Of a DNA stretch of 39,528 nt, positions 16,205 through 23,608 are shown piece by piece. The position numbers and the translations under genes were made by a program. The DNA is taken from positions 1-39,528 of IMG/VR virus record IMGVR_UViG_3300046010_013081. One strand, given 5' to 3'. The notes under the pieces were generated by a model. The model did not search any database. It was not told where the DNA came from and saw only the letters and a list, made by a program, of their open reading frames with translations. Source of the DNA: a virus. The stretch's first letter is position 1. Every line of letters starts with the position of its first letter.

Positions 16205-16918
16205 ATGTTACCACAACCTAAAAAAAGCGCCCCAGTTTATACAACAAAAATTCCATCTTCTGGGGAAACAATTAAATTTCATCCATTTTTAGTACAGGAT
16301 GAAAAGGCATTATTGATTGCTCAAGAATCAGAAGATCTTGATGTAATGATTGATACAATTTTAGACGTAATAAGCCGTTGCGTTCTAAGCCCACTTGACA
16401 CTGATAAGTTAGCTATATTTGACATCGAATACATATTCCTTCAAATTAGAGCAAAATCGGTAGGTGAAACCGCAGAGTTAATATTTTCATGTGATGATTG
16501 TGTTACACCAACATCTAAGGTTAAAATCAGTTTCAATTTAGAAAACATCAACGTTGAGAAAAACCCTAAGCATACAAAACGAATTTCTTTATTTGATGAC
16601 GTAGGCGTTATGATGAAATACCCTGCGTACAAATCATTGAAGTTGCTGGATTCAAATTTGAAAGATACAGAAATGGAATTCGATTTGGTAATTGATAGCG
16701 TTGATTACATTTATGATAAAGAAGAAATACATCACATCTCAGATTACACTAAAGAAGAAGTTGTTGATTTCTTTAACGCCTTAACAAAAGAAAACTTCAA
16801 CAAGGTTTATGAATTTTTTGAAACCATGCCACAAATGGTTCAACGGGTAAAATACAAATGTCCTGATTGCGGTAAAGCGCATAATAAAATTATAGAAGGG
16901 ATCGAATATTTTTTTTAA
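16205..16918 (+). CDS. gp26: Baseplate hub assembly protein gp26-like (T4_baseplate family)
   Basis: 237 residues (T4 gp26 is 208), ribosome site AAGGGATAGT. N-terminal strands TTKIPSSGETIKFHPFLVQD then EKALLIAQES; IFDIEYIFLQIRAKSVGE is the usual core of T4_baseplate proteins. A putative zinc pair lies in FSCDDC (about residue 98) and CPDCGKAH (about 221). gp26 is needed for hub assembly and is positioned like a tail-assembly chaperone ahead of the tape measure. The gene ends GAA TAT TTT TTT TAA, a slippery run directly before its stop, with the next ORF in the -1 frame. Confidence 0.82.
   Translation: MLPQPKKSAPVYTTKIPSSGETIKFHPFLVQDEKALLIAQESEDLDVMIDTILDVISRCVLSPLDTDKLAIFDIEYIFLQIRAKSVGETAELIFSCDDCVTPTSKVKISFNLENINVEKNPKHTKRISLFDDVGVMMKYPAYKSLKLLDSNLKDTEMEFDLVIDSVDYIYDKEEIHHISDYTKEEVVDFFNALTKENFNKVYEFFETMPQMVQRVKYKCPDCGKAHNKIIEGIEYFF
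16909..16918 (+). promoter_or_regulatory. Candidate programmed -1 frameshift site (T_TTT_TTT before stop)
   Basis: Eight T residues (16909-16916) place two TTT codons right before the gp26 stop (16916-16918). The zero-frame phasing T TTT TTT TAA is an exact X XXY YYZ heptamer. After a -1 slip the next codons are TTA (16915-16917) and ATG (16918-16920), in frame with the next ORF. A weak 4-bp stem, TGGC-AATGA-GCCA, follows at 16919-16931. No experiment supports it here. Confidence 0.45.
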
Positions 16919-17103
16919 TGGCAATGAGCCACGATAATTTGCTGAATTATATGAAGACGAATTTTGCCCTTATTCAATATCATAAATACAGCATAGGCGA
17001 CATTGAAAGATTAATGCCATTTGAAAGGGAAATATACGTTTCGTTGTTAATTATGCATTTGAAAGAAGAAAAGGAACGAATAGAAAGGAATAAAAGAAAA
17101 TGA
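16918..17103 (+). CDS. Small hub-assembly protein (gp51-like)
   Basis: 61 residues: MAMSHDNLLNYMKTNFALI, QYHKYSIGDIERLMPFEREI, YVSLLIMHLKEEKERIE, ending in a basic helix. The pattern 'short helix, Y-H-K/H-Y-S-I/L, E.L..wER.iYv.LL..yl.eE' is the usual short ORF following gp26 in T4-type phages, and resembles the chaperone ORF preceding tape measures (T4 gp51 region, Mu-type downstream chaperone). The ATG overlaps the gp26 stop (TAATG), so it may be made by coupled reinitiation and also as a -1 frameshift fusion to gp26. It overlaps the next gene by 4 bp. Confidence 0.6.
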   Translation: MAMSHDNLLNYMKTNFALIQYHKYSIGDIERLMPFEREIYVSLLIMHLKEEKERIERNKRK

Positions 17104-19994
17104 GTAAACGGGATAAAAGTTTGACCGCATTACTGGATAAGCAGGCAAAACAGGTGTCTGATATCAAAGAAGATACTAATGAACTAAAAGAAAAAGCTGT
17201 AGAGTTAAAGGAAGAAATAAAAGTAGCCACCGGAACTGTCACAGGCTCACCTATTCAAACAGGAAGTAAAATTTTAAATGCCACTGCCGATTTACATTCA
17301 TTAGTTGATAATTCATTTGAGAATACAGATTTCGGTAAACTTTTATCTAACATCGATAAAGGCATCAACGATAAAAATAGTAATTTATTAAAATTGATGG
17401 AATCCTTAAAGGGCAAATTTTCTTCATCTTTTATTAATAATACAACAAATTCGAATTCAGTATCTGATAATACAACAAATTTAAACGATAAATTTACAAC
17501 AAATAATCAAAAATTTGAACCTCCGATTAGAAGAGAACCACCAAGTAGGTTCTTTTCTGGTATTGATGCGTTTCAGAAAAAGCTTGGTGTAAAAGATTAT
17601 TCTATGCTGAGTAAGCGTATAAGTAATGCCTTAGCATTTACAAAATACGATTTGAGCGAAAAACAAAAGCCTGAATTTGAACAGGTTATACCTGAAAAGA
17701 AAGCAAATAAAAGCGCAGTAAAAGCTGTAGAATCATCTGTACAGTTTTCTCCGTTAGCTAAACTTGCCGCCGATACAAAATCACATAAGGCTTATGTTGA
17801 TAAGGTATTAAAGGAAAATCCTAAGCTTTTGAAAAAGGGTAATGTTGAAGAAGTAAAAGGCAAACTGTTAGCTGAGTCAAAGGAACTGAGAAAACAGGCT
17901 AAAGAATATGTTGAGTTTGAAAAAGATTTAAAGGTATTAAAAGAAAACAACTTAACACAAGACAGTAAATTGATTAAGACCATCGAAACTAAGATGGAAA
18001 AAATCAAAAAGTATGTTGAAAAAACTAATCGATTAGAAATAAAAGAAGCGCCGGTAAAGGCTGAATCAGTAAAACCAGAATCAGTAAAACCAGAATCAGT
18101 AAAACCAGAATCAGTAAAACCAGAATCGGTAGACAAGGTTAAACCAGAATTTAAACCAGAATCAGTAAAACCAGAATCAGTAAAACCAGAATCAGTAAAA
18201 CCAGAATCGGTAGACAAGGTTAAACCAGAATTTAAACCAGAATCAGTAGACAAGGTTAAACCAGAATCAGTAAAACCAGAATACATAGACAAGGTTAAAC
18301 CAGAATCAGTAGACAAGGTTAAACCAGAATCAGTAAATTCATTTACATCTTTAACTGAAGCCGAGCATAAAGACAGCAACACTAAGTCTCAAGAAGAAAT
18401 CGACAATTCTAAATTCCAAGAAAACCTACTTAATCAAAATAAACAGCAGTTAGACCTATCGAGTAAACAATATAAAACCTCTGATGAACAATTAAAAGTT
18501 CAAAATAAGATGTATGAGATTTTACAGAGATTTGAAAGTAAAGGTTTTGGTGGAGGAAACAACAAAAATGATGATTCAGTATTTGATGATTTTTTAGGCG
18601 GTGAAAAAAGAGACCGAACCCCTAAACGAAATCCTACAAGAACTTCTAGAAGAAACCCAAAAGGAAATATATTAAAACGTGGAGCAGCTAATGTTGCGCG
18701 TGTAGTAGGAGGTATGGCGGTAGGTGCGGCAACAGCTGGTAAAGCTGTTCTAGAGTCCGGTAAAGCCGCTGTTGGTGCTATTGGGGCAGCTGCTAAAGGA
18801 ATACCAACTAAAGCCGTAGAGCTTGCCGAGACTGCTAAGGGTTCTGTGTCAAAGGTAGCAGGTGCAGCTAAAACTGGTGTTGCTAAAGTAGTAAAATCTG
18901 AAGCGTTAAAAGATACAGGTAAACTGATATCAGAATCTATAGCAAAACGCCTACCGAAAGCCGCATTGAAAGCCGCTGGAAAATCTATCCCAGGAATAGG
19001 TGCATTAATAGGATTAGGTGCTGCTGCTGTCTCATTAGCTGAAGGTGATAAGGTAGCCGCCGGATTAGAAGCTGTCAGTGGATTAGGTTCAGCGGCAACT
19101 GCTATTCCTGCTACAGCGGCATTAGTCGCTAAAGAAGTTTATGAAGATGTTTACGGAATTAAACCGGAAGAAGACCCAGAAGCTGGAACCAGATTAACTG
19201 AAGTCAAAAACCAAGTTTGGGAAGAGATGAAAAAGTTAACTGGCACTGAAGAACCAAAAGCTGAGGAAACACCTAAAGAAGACGCGGGTAAACTATTAGA
19301 AGGAATTAAACCGGAAGATAAACCAAATGAAACATCAGAAATGGTTGCTGGTGTTCCTGTTATTAAAGGTCAACCGTTAACAAAAGAACAAATTTCAGCA
19401 ACAGATATAGCAATAAAATTAGGTAATAAGCCATCAGTAGATGTTAAAGAAGCATATGATTTATCTAAAGGAAATAAAGGTGAGAATACAGCTAGTGTAA
19501 ACGGTCAACCGGTAAAGGCTGAACCTGCAACAAAAGATTACAATACTGAGTTTAAGAAGGTTGAGGAAGAACGAGTCAAAGCCGCAAAACAGTTATCTGA
19601 ATCATCAAATACTGAAGAAGATATAAAAATCTTTAAAGAACAATTAAGTAAGGTTGAAGATATGAAAGTTAACCTACTTGCTGAAAGGGATAATAAGCCT
19701 AAAGACCAAATTAGAAAAATGTTGGAAGATAATGAAGACCCAACGACTGCTAGATTTTATCAATTAAAACCTACTGCCGAAAAAGTTGATTCATCAAGGG
19801 AATTAATTAAAGCAAGTACAGAGTCTGAAGATGCTAGAATGGCGGCGGGTAATAACGGTGATTCTGGTACGACTATTATATCACCAACAACGATAACAAA
19901 CTCTAATCAAACTAATGTAGTAAGAAAGGATGTTAAAAATAATGATGGTTCGTTAAACCGGTTGTTTGATAGCCGATACAAATTTAATTCATAA
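17100..19994 (+). CDS. Large hub/tape-measure candidate (gp29-like position) with KPESV repeats
   Basis: 964 residues. N-terminus: coiled-coil (KDKSLTAL-type start, VSDIKEDTNELKEKAVELKE) followed by low-complexity Asn/Thr. About 319-412: tandem KPESV and DKVKPESV units. About 520-700: Ala/Gly-rich hydrophobic helices (KAVLESGKAAVGAIGAAAKG, IPGIGALIGLGAAAVSLAEG), typical of tape-measure proteins that touch or enter membranes. C-terminal half: Lys/Glu-rich helices, then NNGDSGTTIISPTTI and a conserved-looking end DVKNNDGSLNRLFDSRYK. Following gp26 and the gp51-like ORF, it holds the place of the tail-length determinator (T4 gp29, 590 residues). The tape-measure call rests on position, length and composition. 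Strong terminator immediately after. Confidence 0.65.
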   Translation: MSKRDKSLTALLDKQAKQVSDIKEDTNELKEKAVELKEEIKVATGTVTGSPIQTGSKILNATADLHSLVDNSFENTDFGKLLSNIDKGINDKNSNLLKLMESLKGKFSSSFINNTTNSNSVSDNTTNLNDKFTTNNQKFEPPIRREPPSRFFSGIDAFQKKLGVKDYSMLSKRISNALAFTKYDLSEKQKPEFEQVIPEKKANKSAVKAVESSVQFSPLAKLAADTKSHKAYVDKVLKENPKLLKKGNVEEVKGKLLAESKELRKQAKEYVEFEKDLKVLKENNLTQDSKLIKTIETKMEKIKKYVEKTNRLEIKEAPVKAESVKPESVKPESVKPESVKPESVDKVKPEFKPESVKPESVKPESVKPESVDKVKPEFKPESVDKVKPESVKPEYIDKVKPESVDKVKPESVNSFTSLTEAEHKDSNTKSQEEIDNSKFQENLLNQNKQQLDLSSKQYKTSDEQLKVQNKMYEILQRFESKGFGGGNNKNDDSVFDDFLGGEKRDRTPKRNPTRTSRRNPKGNILKRGAANVARVVGGMAVGAATAGKAVLESGKAAVGAIGAAAKGIPTKAVELAETAKGSVSKVAGAAKTGVAKVVKSEALKDTGKLISESIAKRLPKAALKAAGKSIPGIGALIGLGAAAVSLAEGDKVAAGLEAVSGLGSAATAIPATAALVAKEVYEDVYGIKPEEDPEAGTRLTEVKNQVWEEMKKLTGTEEPKAEETPKEDAGKLLEGIKPEDKPNETSEMVAGVPVIKGQPLTKEQISATDIAIKLGNKPSVDVKEAYDLSKGNKGENTASVNGQPVKAEPATKDYNTEFKKVEEERVKAAKQLSESSNTEEDIKIFKEQLSKVEDMKVNLLAERDNKPKDQIRKMLEDNEDPTTARFYQLKPTAEKVDSSRELIKASTESEDARMAAGNNGDSGTTIISPTTITNSNQTNVVRKDVKNNDGSLNRLFDSRYKFNS
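18054..18335 (+). repeat. In-frame 15-bp minisatellite (KPESV) with 24-bp variants
   Basis: Tandem units of CCAGAATCAGTAAAA (PESVK) alternate with a longer unit carrying GTAGACAAGGTTAAA (VDKVK) and a KPEF variant. A larger block of four KPESV units plus DKVKPEFKPES occurs twice. All units keep frame, so copy number can vary without breaking the protein. Confidence 0.92.
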
Positions 19995-19996
19995 TG

Positions 19997-20034
19997 AAAG
20001 ACCCGAAACCTTAGCCGGAATCGGGTCTTTTTTG
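19997..20034 (+). terminator. Rho-independent terminator after the tape-measure candidate
   Basis: Perfect 10-bp stem AAAGACCCGA (19997-20006) / TCGGGTCTTT (20021-20030) followed by more T residues. It begins three bases after the stop of the 964-residue gene. The converging minus-strand gene ends at 20035, so the hairpin may also work in reverse, though less well. Confidence 0.88.
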
Positions 20035-20244
20035 TTATATCTCATCACCGTAAATCCATTCATAACGATGATTCAATTTTACGATTGATAATAAATTTAT
20101 ACACTGAAGCGCTACCGTAGTGACAAACCACCAATTATAATATGAGTTTATAGACATATATACAATCACAGCATTAAGTAATACACCAACTATAACCATC
20201 AAACGAATTTTTAATTTTAATAAATTTTGTTTGTTTGAAACCAT
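20035..20244 (-). CDS. Small two-span membrane protein, unknown
   Basis: 69 residues from ATG 20244 (MVSNKQNLLKLKIRL); the frame is open further upstream, but this ATG follows a CGGAA site and lies just after the previous stop. Two hydrophobic segments, LMVIVGVLLNAVIVYMS and WWFVTTVALQCINLLSIV, predict an inner-membrane hairpin protein. Last gene of an early unit starting at the promoter 21333-21361. No family recognised; superinfection exclusion or membrane-perturbing roles are common for such early proteins but cannot be shown here. Confidence 0.6.
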   Translation of the reverse strand: MVSNKQNLLKLKIRLMVIVGVLLNAVIVYMSINSYYNWWFVTTVALQCINLLSIVKLNHRYEWIYGDEI

Positions 20245-20245
20245 A

Positions 20246-20935
20246 TTATTTCCGATGTCTAAAGCTTTGTTTAAGGTCAAACCCATGAGCAAGAATTTTG
20301 TCTTTATTTTCAATTTCTACTGGCGGTTTAATATCAGGAGATCCTCTCATAACATTACCCATAAAATATGAGATGTCCTGAAATAGTTTATCTGCTGGGT
20401 AAATAGAAGCAAATCCAAGTTCAGATAAAATTGGAGCTTTATATTTAGATTCGTAAGAGTCACCAATAAATAACAGTTCACCAAACCCTGTGTGGTCAAA
20501 CCAAAACACTGGAGTATTTAATTTGGCATGAATACCGGTCAACTCTTTAACAAAGTTTGCATTACCTACTAAGTCTTCATACGAACGTTTTTTTCTAAAA
20601 CGATGTATATCTTTAGGAAAGAAAAAGTCATATTGTTCGCGGGTAAAAACTTTATATGGAGAATTGACATACATCAACCTTTCTCTGTATATCAAATACA
20701 AAACACCATTGACTGAAAGCCATCTGTAATTTGAGCTTTTTTCGTTGCCAATACTAAAAAGTTTGTTATCTAATGCATATTTATATTCTCTGACCAATCC
20801 TAATGTTTCCTTTAGAATAGATTTAGTTTCATCATTGTTAGGAATAGGCTTTCTGTTAAAAACGATTTTCTCATCAACGCCATATTGGTGAGCAAGATAA
20901 TCATAATAATCTTTAAAGTCGCTGATAATTTTCAT
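20246..20935 (-). CDS. Conserved phage hypothetical protein
   Basis: 229 residues from ATG 20935 (MKIISDFKDYYDYLAHQYGV). The start overlaps the previous stop (TAATG); an in-frame ATG at 20950 would overlap more. Soluble and Tyr/Phe-rich, with PYKVFTREQYDFFFPKDIHR, FWFDHTGFGELLFIGDSYES and ELGFASIYPADKLFQDISYF. I recall similar MKIISDFKDYYD proteins in other T4-type phages, without known function. No catalytic motif is evident. In the middle of a four-gene early unit. Confidence 0.7.
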   Translation of the reverse strand: MKIISDFKDYYDYLAHQYGVDEKIVFNRKPIPNNDETKSILKETLGLVREYKYALDNKLFSIGNEKSSNYRWLSVNGVLYLIYRERLMYVNSPYKVFTREQYDFFFPKDIHRFRKKRSYEDLVGNANFVKELTGIHAKLNTPVFWFDHTGFGELLFIGDSYESKYKAPILSELGFASIYPADKLFQDISYFMGNVMRGSPDIKPPVEIENKDKILAHGFDLKQSFRHRK

Positions 20936-21168
20936 TAATATTTTTCCCATAATACTTTATTGTGGAAAGCCATCATATCGATAGCTAAATCTTCTGCGTT
21001 CAAATTATATAACTTGCCAAAGGCATAAGGCTTTAGCTGGTCAAATTCTGCTAACAAATCTTTAATTTTATCAAGGCGTTCTTCGCTAGAATTAATCTCG
21101 TCATCAAACTTCATCAACAACCTGCCTAATGTTGGTCCGATATGATTATAAAACATTGTATCAGACAT
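20935..21168 (-). CDS. Hypothetical early protein
   Basis: 77 residues, MSDTMFYNHIGPTLGRLLMK, with a Glu/Asp-rich helix (EINSSEERLDKIKDLLAEF). Family not recognised. The start lies within the end of the preceding small gene (8-base overlap) and the stop overlaps the following start, so translation is tightly coupled. Confidence 0.6.
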   Translation of the reverse strand: MSDTMFYNHIGPTLGRLLMKFDDEINSSEERLDKIKDLLAEFDQLKPYAFGKLYNLNAEDLAIDMMAFHNKVLWEKY

Positions 21169-21304
21169 TAGCAGTTCTCACAATTTCTTGTTGAATCACA
21201 ACCCATTCCATCAATTCTTTTTGGGTGTTGGTTTTAGCCTGCATAGGTTCAGGTTTAGCGCCGGCGGTTTGTAAAGTTTTTTCTAACACAGATTTAAAAT
21301 TCAT
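21161..21304 (-). CDS. Small hypothetical protein, 47 aa
   Basis: Reads MNFKSVLEKTLQTAGAKPEP through KELMEWVVIQQEIVRTANV. Ribosome site GAGGTGTTAA precedes the ATG, 30 bases downstream of the early promoter at 21333-21361. The stop overlaps the next start (AATGTCTGA). Position as promoter-proximal gene with a strong site makes it a credible gene despite its length. Family unknown; two amphipathic helices are likely. Confidence 0.65.
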   Translation of the reverse strand: MNFKSVLEKTLQTAGAKPEPMQAKTNTQKELMEWVVIQQEIVRTANV

Positions 21305-21332
21305 TTAACACCTCAATTTTTAAGTTCAAGGA

Positions 21333-21361
21333 ATTATACCTTAATTTTAATTTAAAGTAAA
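21333..21361 (-). promoter_or_regulatory. Early promoter
   Basis: Minus strand: TTTACT (21361-21356), 17-bp spacer, TATAAT (21338-21333), with AAAGC upstream of the -35. Drives the four-gene unit 21304 to 20035. Confidence 0.8.
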
Positions 21362-21369
21362 GCTTTATT

Positions 21370-21525
21370 TTAATTTATCTCTTCAGATTGGTAAGTTGTT
21401 CCACACCCATTACATACGTGCCACTCATAACCGGCGGGTGGATTAATATCATAATGGAACATATTTGAGCCACAATCACATATGAATGTTTCGCCGTTAA
21501 TTTTTAGGAAGTGTGTTTCGTTCAT
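21370..21525 (-). CDS. Small zinc-ribbon protein
   Basis: 51 residues from ATG 21525 (MNETHFLKINGETFICDCGS). Two cysteine pairs, CDC (about 16-18) and CNGC (about 38-41), are spaced like a zinc ribbon: ICDCGSNMFHYDINPP, WHVCNGCGTTYQSEE. The frame is open upstream, but this start lies just after the preceding stop. Probably a minor nucleic-acid or protein-binding factor; identity unknown. Last gene of the unit from the promoter at 22480-22507. Confidence 0.6.
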   Translation of the reverse strand: MNETHFLKINGETFICDCGSNMFHYDINPPAGYEWHVCNGCGTTYQSEEIN

Positions 21526-21526
21526 T

Positions 21527-21757
21527 TTACTCGACCCATCCCATAAGCACATCAAACTCTGAATATTTTTGATAAACCGGTTTAAGCGTTTCAGAAAAAT
21601 ATTGGACAGTTTTTACATAAAACTTATCAGAATCATTAATTCTTAGTTTCTCATTGAGTTCTTTAACCGTTTTAAACTCAAATGATGATTTAACTTTAAC
21701 ACCACCATTAACGGTATCTCTGTTACAAATAATATCTCTGTATCTAAATGTTGCCAT
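21527..21757 (-). CDS. Hypothetical early protein
   Basis: 76 residues from ATG 21757, MATFRYRDIICNRDTVNGGV, preceded by a very good AGGAGAATACC site. The frame extends further upstream only as a shadow of the next gene, so the longer version is rejected. Contains SFEFKTVKELNEKLRINDSD and ends EFDVLMGWVE. No family recognised. Confidence 0.65.
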   Translation of the reverse strand: MATFRYRDIICNRDTVNGGVKVKSSFEFKTVKELNEKLRINDSDKFYVKTVQYFSETLKPVYQKYSEFDVLMGWVE

Positions 21758-21770
21758 GGTATTCTCCTGA

Positions 21771-22433
21771 TTAAGCGTAAATTGTATTGTCGATGTATTC
21801 GTAGTGAACCTGTTTACCATCAAGATCCGAATAGACCTCGCGAAGTTTACCTTTAATTTTTCTGCCAGGCTCAACTTTCCATTTAACTCCAGGAGAATAA
21901 AAGAATTCTGCGGTATCAATATCCATACCAGAATTAACGATTTTATTCCACTGACGAGCATCGCTCCATTTCCATACAGAATTAGTAGGCGTTTCTCCTT
22001 CTTTAACTGCGACAACAATTTTACCGCCTTCCGGAACCAATTTTGAAATAGCGGTATTTTGAGTTCTAGACAGCATGCAGTAAAGGTAAGCAACCTCAAC
22101 GCCATTTTGAACCCAGCTTTTACCTATAGAGCAGTTGCCGCCAAAAAGTTGGTTAAACTCTTCAAACAAAGAAGTTTCGATTTTGTATTTACCTTTGATA
22201 ACAGACGAACGGTTATCGTCTTCATCATATGGTAGGTATTGACCGCCCATATAAACTTGGTCTCCCCATTGATACCCATCGCAAGGCGCATGAAAACGAC
22301 CATCTTTACCGATGGTCGGCGCAACGCCGGCGCTTTCAACAAGAGATTTAAATGCGTTCTCACGACGAGTATCGTAAGCAGAAACAGCGGTTTCAACAGC
22401 AGCTTTGATAACAGAAAAAGTTAATTTAGACAT
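21771..22433 (-). CDS. Hypothetical early protein, 220 aa
   Basis: Begins MSKLTFSVIKAAVETAVSAY (ATG 22433, GGAG site eight bases upstream; an in-frame GTG at 22442 is less likely). Contains HAPCDGYQWGDQVYMGGQYL, IETSLFEEFNQLFGGNCSIG, VVAVKEGETPTNSVWKWSDA and KVEPGRKIKGKLREVYSDLD. Mixed alpha/beta, soluble, no motif I can assign. First gene after the promoter at 22480-22507. Abundant Trp and Gly in the second half suggest a beta-rich folded domain. Confidence 0.7.
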   Translation of the reverse strand: MSKLTFSVIKAAVETAVSAYDTRRENAFKSLVESAGVAPTIGKDGRFHAPCDGYQWGDQVYMGGQYLPYDEDDNRSSVIKGKYKIETSLFEEFNQLFGGNCSIGKSWVQNGVEVAYLYCMLSRTQNTAISKLVPEGGKIVVAVKEGETPTNSVWKWSDARQWNKIVNSGMDIDTAEFFYSPGVKWKVEPGRKIKGKLREVYSDLDGKQVHYEYIDNTIYA

Positions 22434-22479
22434 AATATACACTCCGAAAATTAGGATTTAAGTTCAATTTATAGATTCT

Positions 22480-22507
22480 ATTATACTATGTTTTTTGTAA
22501 AAGTAAA
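22480..22507 (-). promoter_or_regulatory. Early promoter
   Basis: Minus strand: TTTACT (22507-22502), 16-bp spacer, TATAAT (22485-22480), preceded by a T-rich stretch and AAAGC. The leader shares TTGAACTTAAA with the promoter at 21333. Drives 22433 to 21370. Confidence 0.8.
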
Positions 22508-22536
22508 GCTTTTTTTTATCTTTTTTTAAAAATAAT

Positions 22537-22569
22537 TTACATTGCGTCAAGGTGTAAATTCATACTCAT
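22537..22569 (-). CDS. Possible 10-residue micro-ORF
   Basis: ATG 22569 to TAA encodes MSMNLHLDAM. It is preceded by TTGGAGACTTTATA, as good a ribosome site as its neighbours have, and follows the 62-residue gene by 14 bases. It may be a decayed gene start or a translated micropeptide; length alone makes it doubtful. Confidence 0.2.
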   Translation of the reverse strand: MSMNLHLDAM

Positions 22570-22583
22570 TATAAAGTCTCCAA

Positions 22584-22772
22584 TTAAATTAATTCAACAA
22601 GGTCTTCATCTGCTTCTATTGTTGCTGTAATGCTATGTCCAGATTCCAGATAGGTATCGCCTACATTATTAACATCACCAAAAATATAATTGGTTCCATT
22701 TTGAACGCGCTTAACTGTAATGATATTTTTACCATCTCTGGTTCGATATGATTTATTTGTTTGCAGTTTCAT
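22584..22772 (-). CDS. Hypothetical early protein
   Basis: 62 residues, MKLQTNKSYRTRDGKNIITV with DVNNVGDTYLESGHSITATI and an acidic end (EADEDLVELI). The KxYxTRDGxxxxV pattern suggests a small beta-barrel like other phage early proteins; no assigned function. Overlaps the preceding gene by 20 bases. Confidence 0.6.
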   Translation of the reverse strand: MKLQTNKSYRTRDGKNIITVKRVQNGTNYIFGDVNNVGDTYLESGHSITATIEADEDLVELI

Positions 22773-22983
22773 TATCTTTCAACCCGTAATGTTCTTTAAT
22801 AGCAGCATCAACATTTTTTGCCACAGTTCTACCGGCTTCATAATTGACTTCATCTTCAATATAATATAGAACATCCTCTATAACCAGTTTTACAAGTTTA
22901 GCCATTTGTTCTCCAAATTCTTCATTTTCATCAACTAAGGATTCGTCCCATCTTTTAATCAATTTTTCAATTTCAGTTTTCAT
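22753..22983 (-). CDS. Small early protein, KEHYGL-ending family
   Basis: 76 residues from the second of two tandem ATGs (22983; the first, 22986, is only 3 bases from GGAG). Acidic helix EEFGEQMAKLVKLVIEDVLY, then VDAAIKEHYGLKDNET. The C-terminal I-K-E-H-Y/F-G motif recurs in the genes at 24505-24732 (YVKEHFGVN) and 24230-24505 (IISKHFGVER), so these seem to be diverged paralogues. Function unknown. Confidence 0.6.
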   Translation of the reverse strand: MKTEIEKLIKRWDESLVDENEEFGEQMAKLVKLVIEDVLYYIEDEVNYEAGRTVAKNVDAAIKEHYGLKDNETANK

Positions 22984-22994
22984 CATTTACTCCG

Positions 22995-23267
22995 TTATAA
23001 CCCTAACAATTTTCGTTCTTCTAACGTTAATCTTGAAATTAATTCTTCTCGTTTTTGTTCTTTAAGTTTTGGGTCGTATTCATCAAATGATTCATAAACA
23101 TTCCATAATTTTGAAATTGTAACTGTCTTAACGTCTCGATAACCTTTTTGTAATGCGGCACACTTCATCGCATCCTCATAATTTACAAAATATGCTACAT
23201 GATTGTTAGTATATCCATCAGTTTCAGTTACTTCATTTGCTGTAAATTGAACATTGTAAGTTTTCAT
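22995..23267 (-). CDS. Hypothetical early protein
   Basis: 90 residues from the second of two tandem ATGs, MKTYNVQFTANEVTETDGYT, with the same TTGGAGTAAATGATG-type start region as the next gene. Contains NYEDAMKCAALQKGYRDVKT and a charged end (PKLKEQKREELISRLTLEER). No family recognised. Confidence 0.6.
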   Translation of the reverse strand: MKTYNVQFTANEVTETDGYTNNHVAYFVNYEDAMKCAALQKGYRDVKTVTISKLWNVYESFDEYDPKLKEQKREELISRLTLEERKLLGL

Positions 23268-23280
23268 CATTTACTCCAAT

Positions 23281-23607
23281 TTATAATAGTTTCTCAACGC
23301 GACTAACTTCATAAATTTCAATAGTTTCTATTGTATGGAAACCATATTCTGTTACAGGAAGAAAATCCCAAAATATATCAAGAACTTCTTCGTCTTCTTC
23401 AGCCGTTTCTTGGTTTACATATACATCATATGCATGTTCGCCATCATCGCAATTTTCGTTATAATTGAAATTATGATAGCTTGAATTAGATTTAATCTTT
23501 TGAATTAAAGGCATTATAATCGCTAATGTTTCATCGCTGATTGCAGTAAACTTACTTGCATAATCACCATCATTCATATCTACTTTTACTAAAATATAAT
23601 TTGCCAT
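23281..23607 (-). CDS. Hypothetical acidic early protein
   Basis: 108 residues from ATG 23607, MANYILVKVDMNDGDYASKF. The upstream extension of the frame overlaps the previous gene and is rejected. Very acidic centre (ETAEEDEEVLDIFWDFLP) and FNYNENCDDGEHAYDVYVNQ. Acidic early proteins are sometimes DNA mimics, but nothing specific supports that here. Confidence 0.6.
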   Translation of the reverse strand: MANYILVKVDMNDGDYASKFTAISDETLAIIMPLIQKIKSNSSYHNFNYNENCDDGEHAYDVYVNQETAEEDEEVLDIFWDFLPVTEYGFHTIETIEIYEVSRVEKLL

Positions 23608-23608
23608 T

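Noticed and set aside
18054-18335. Regular repeats suggesting a CRISPR array
   Set aside because: Units are 15-24 bp, contiguous, in frame and coding; there are no unique spacers.
17792-18382. 196-residue minus-strand ORF rich in DSGFTDSGL
   Set aside because: It is the antisense reading of the KPESV minisatellite in the tape-measure candidate; open only because of the repeat.
21758-22105. N-terminal extension of the 76-residue gene to 192 residues
   Set aside because: The extension overlaps the well-formed upstream gene in another frame, while ATG 21757 has an excellent ribosome site.
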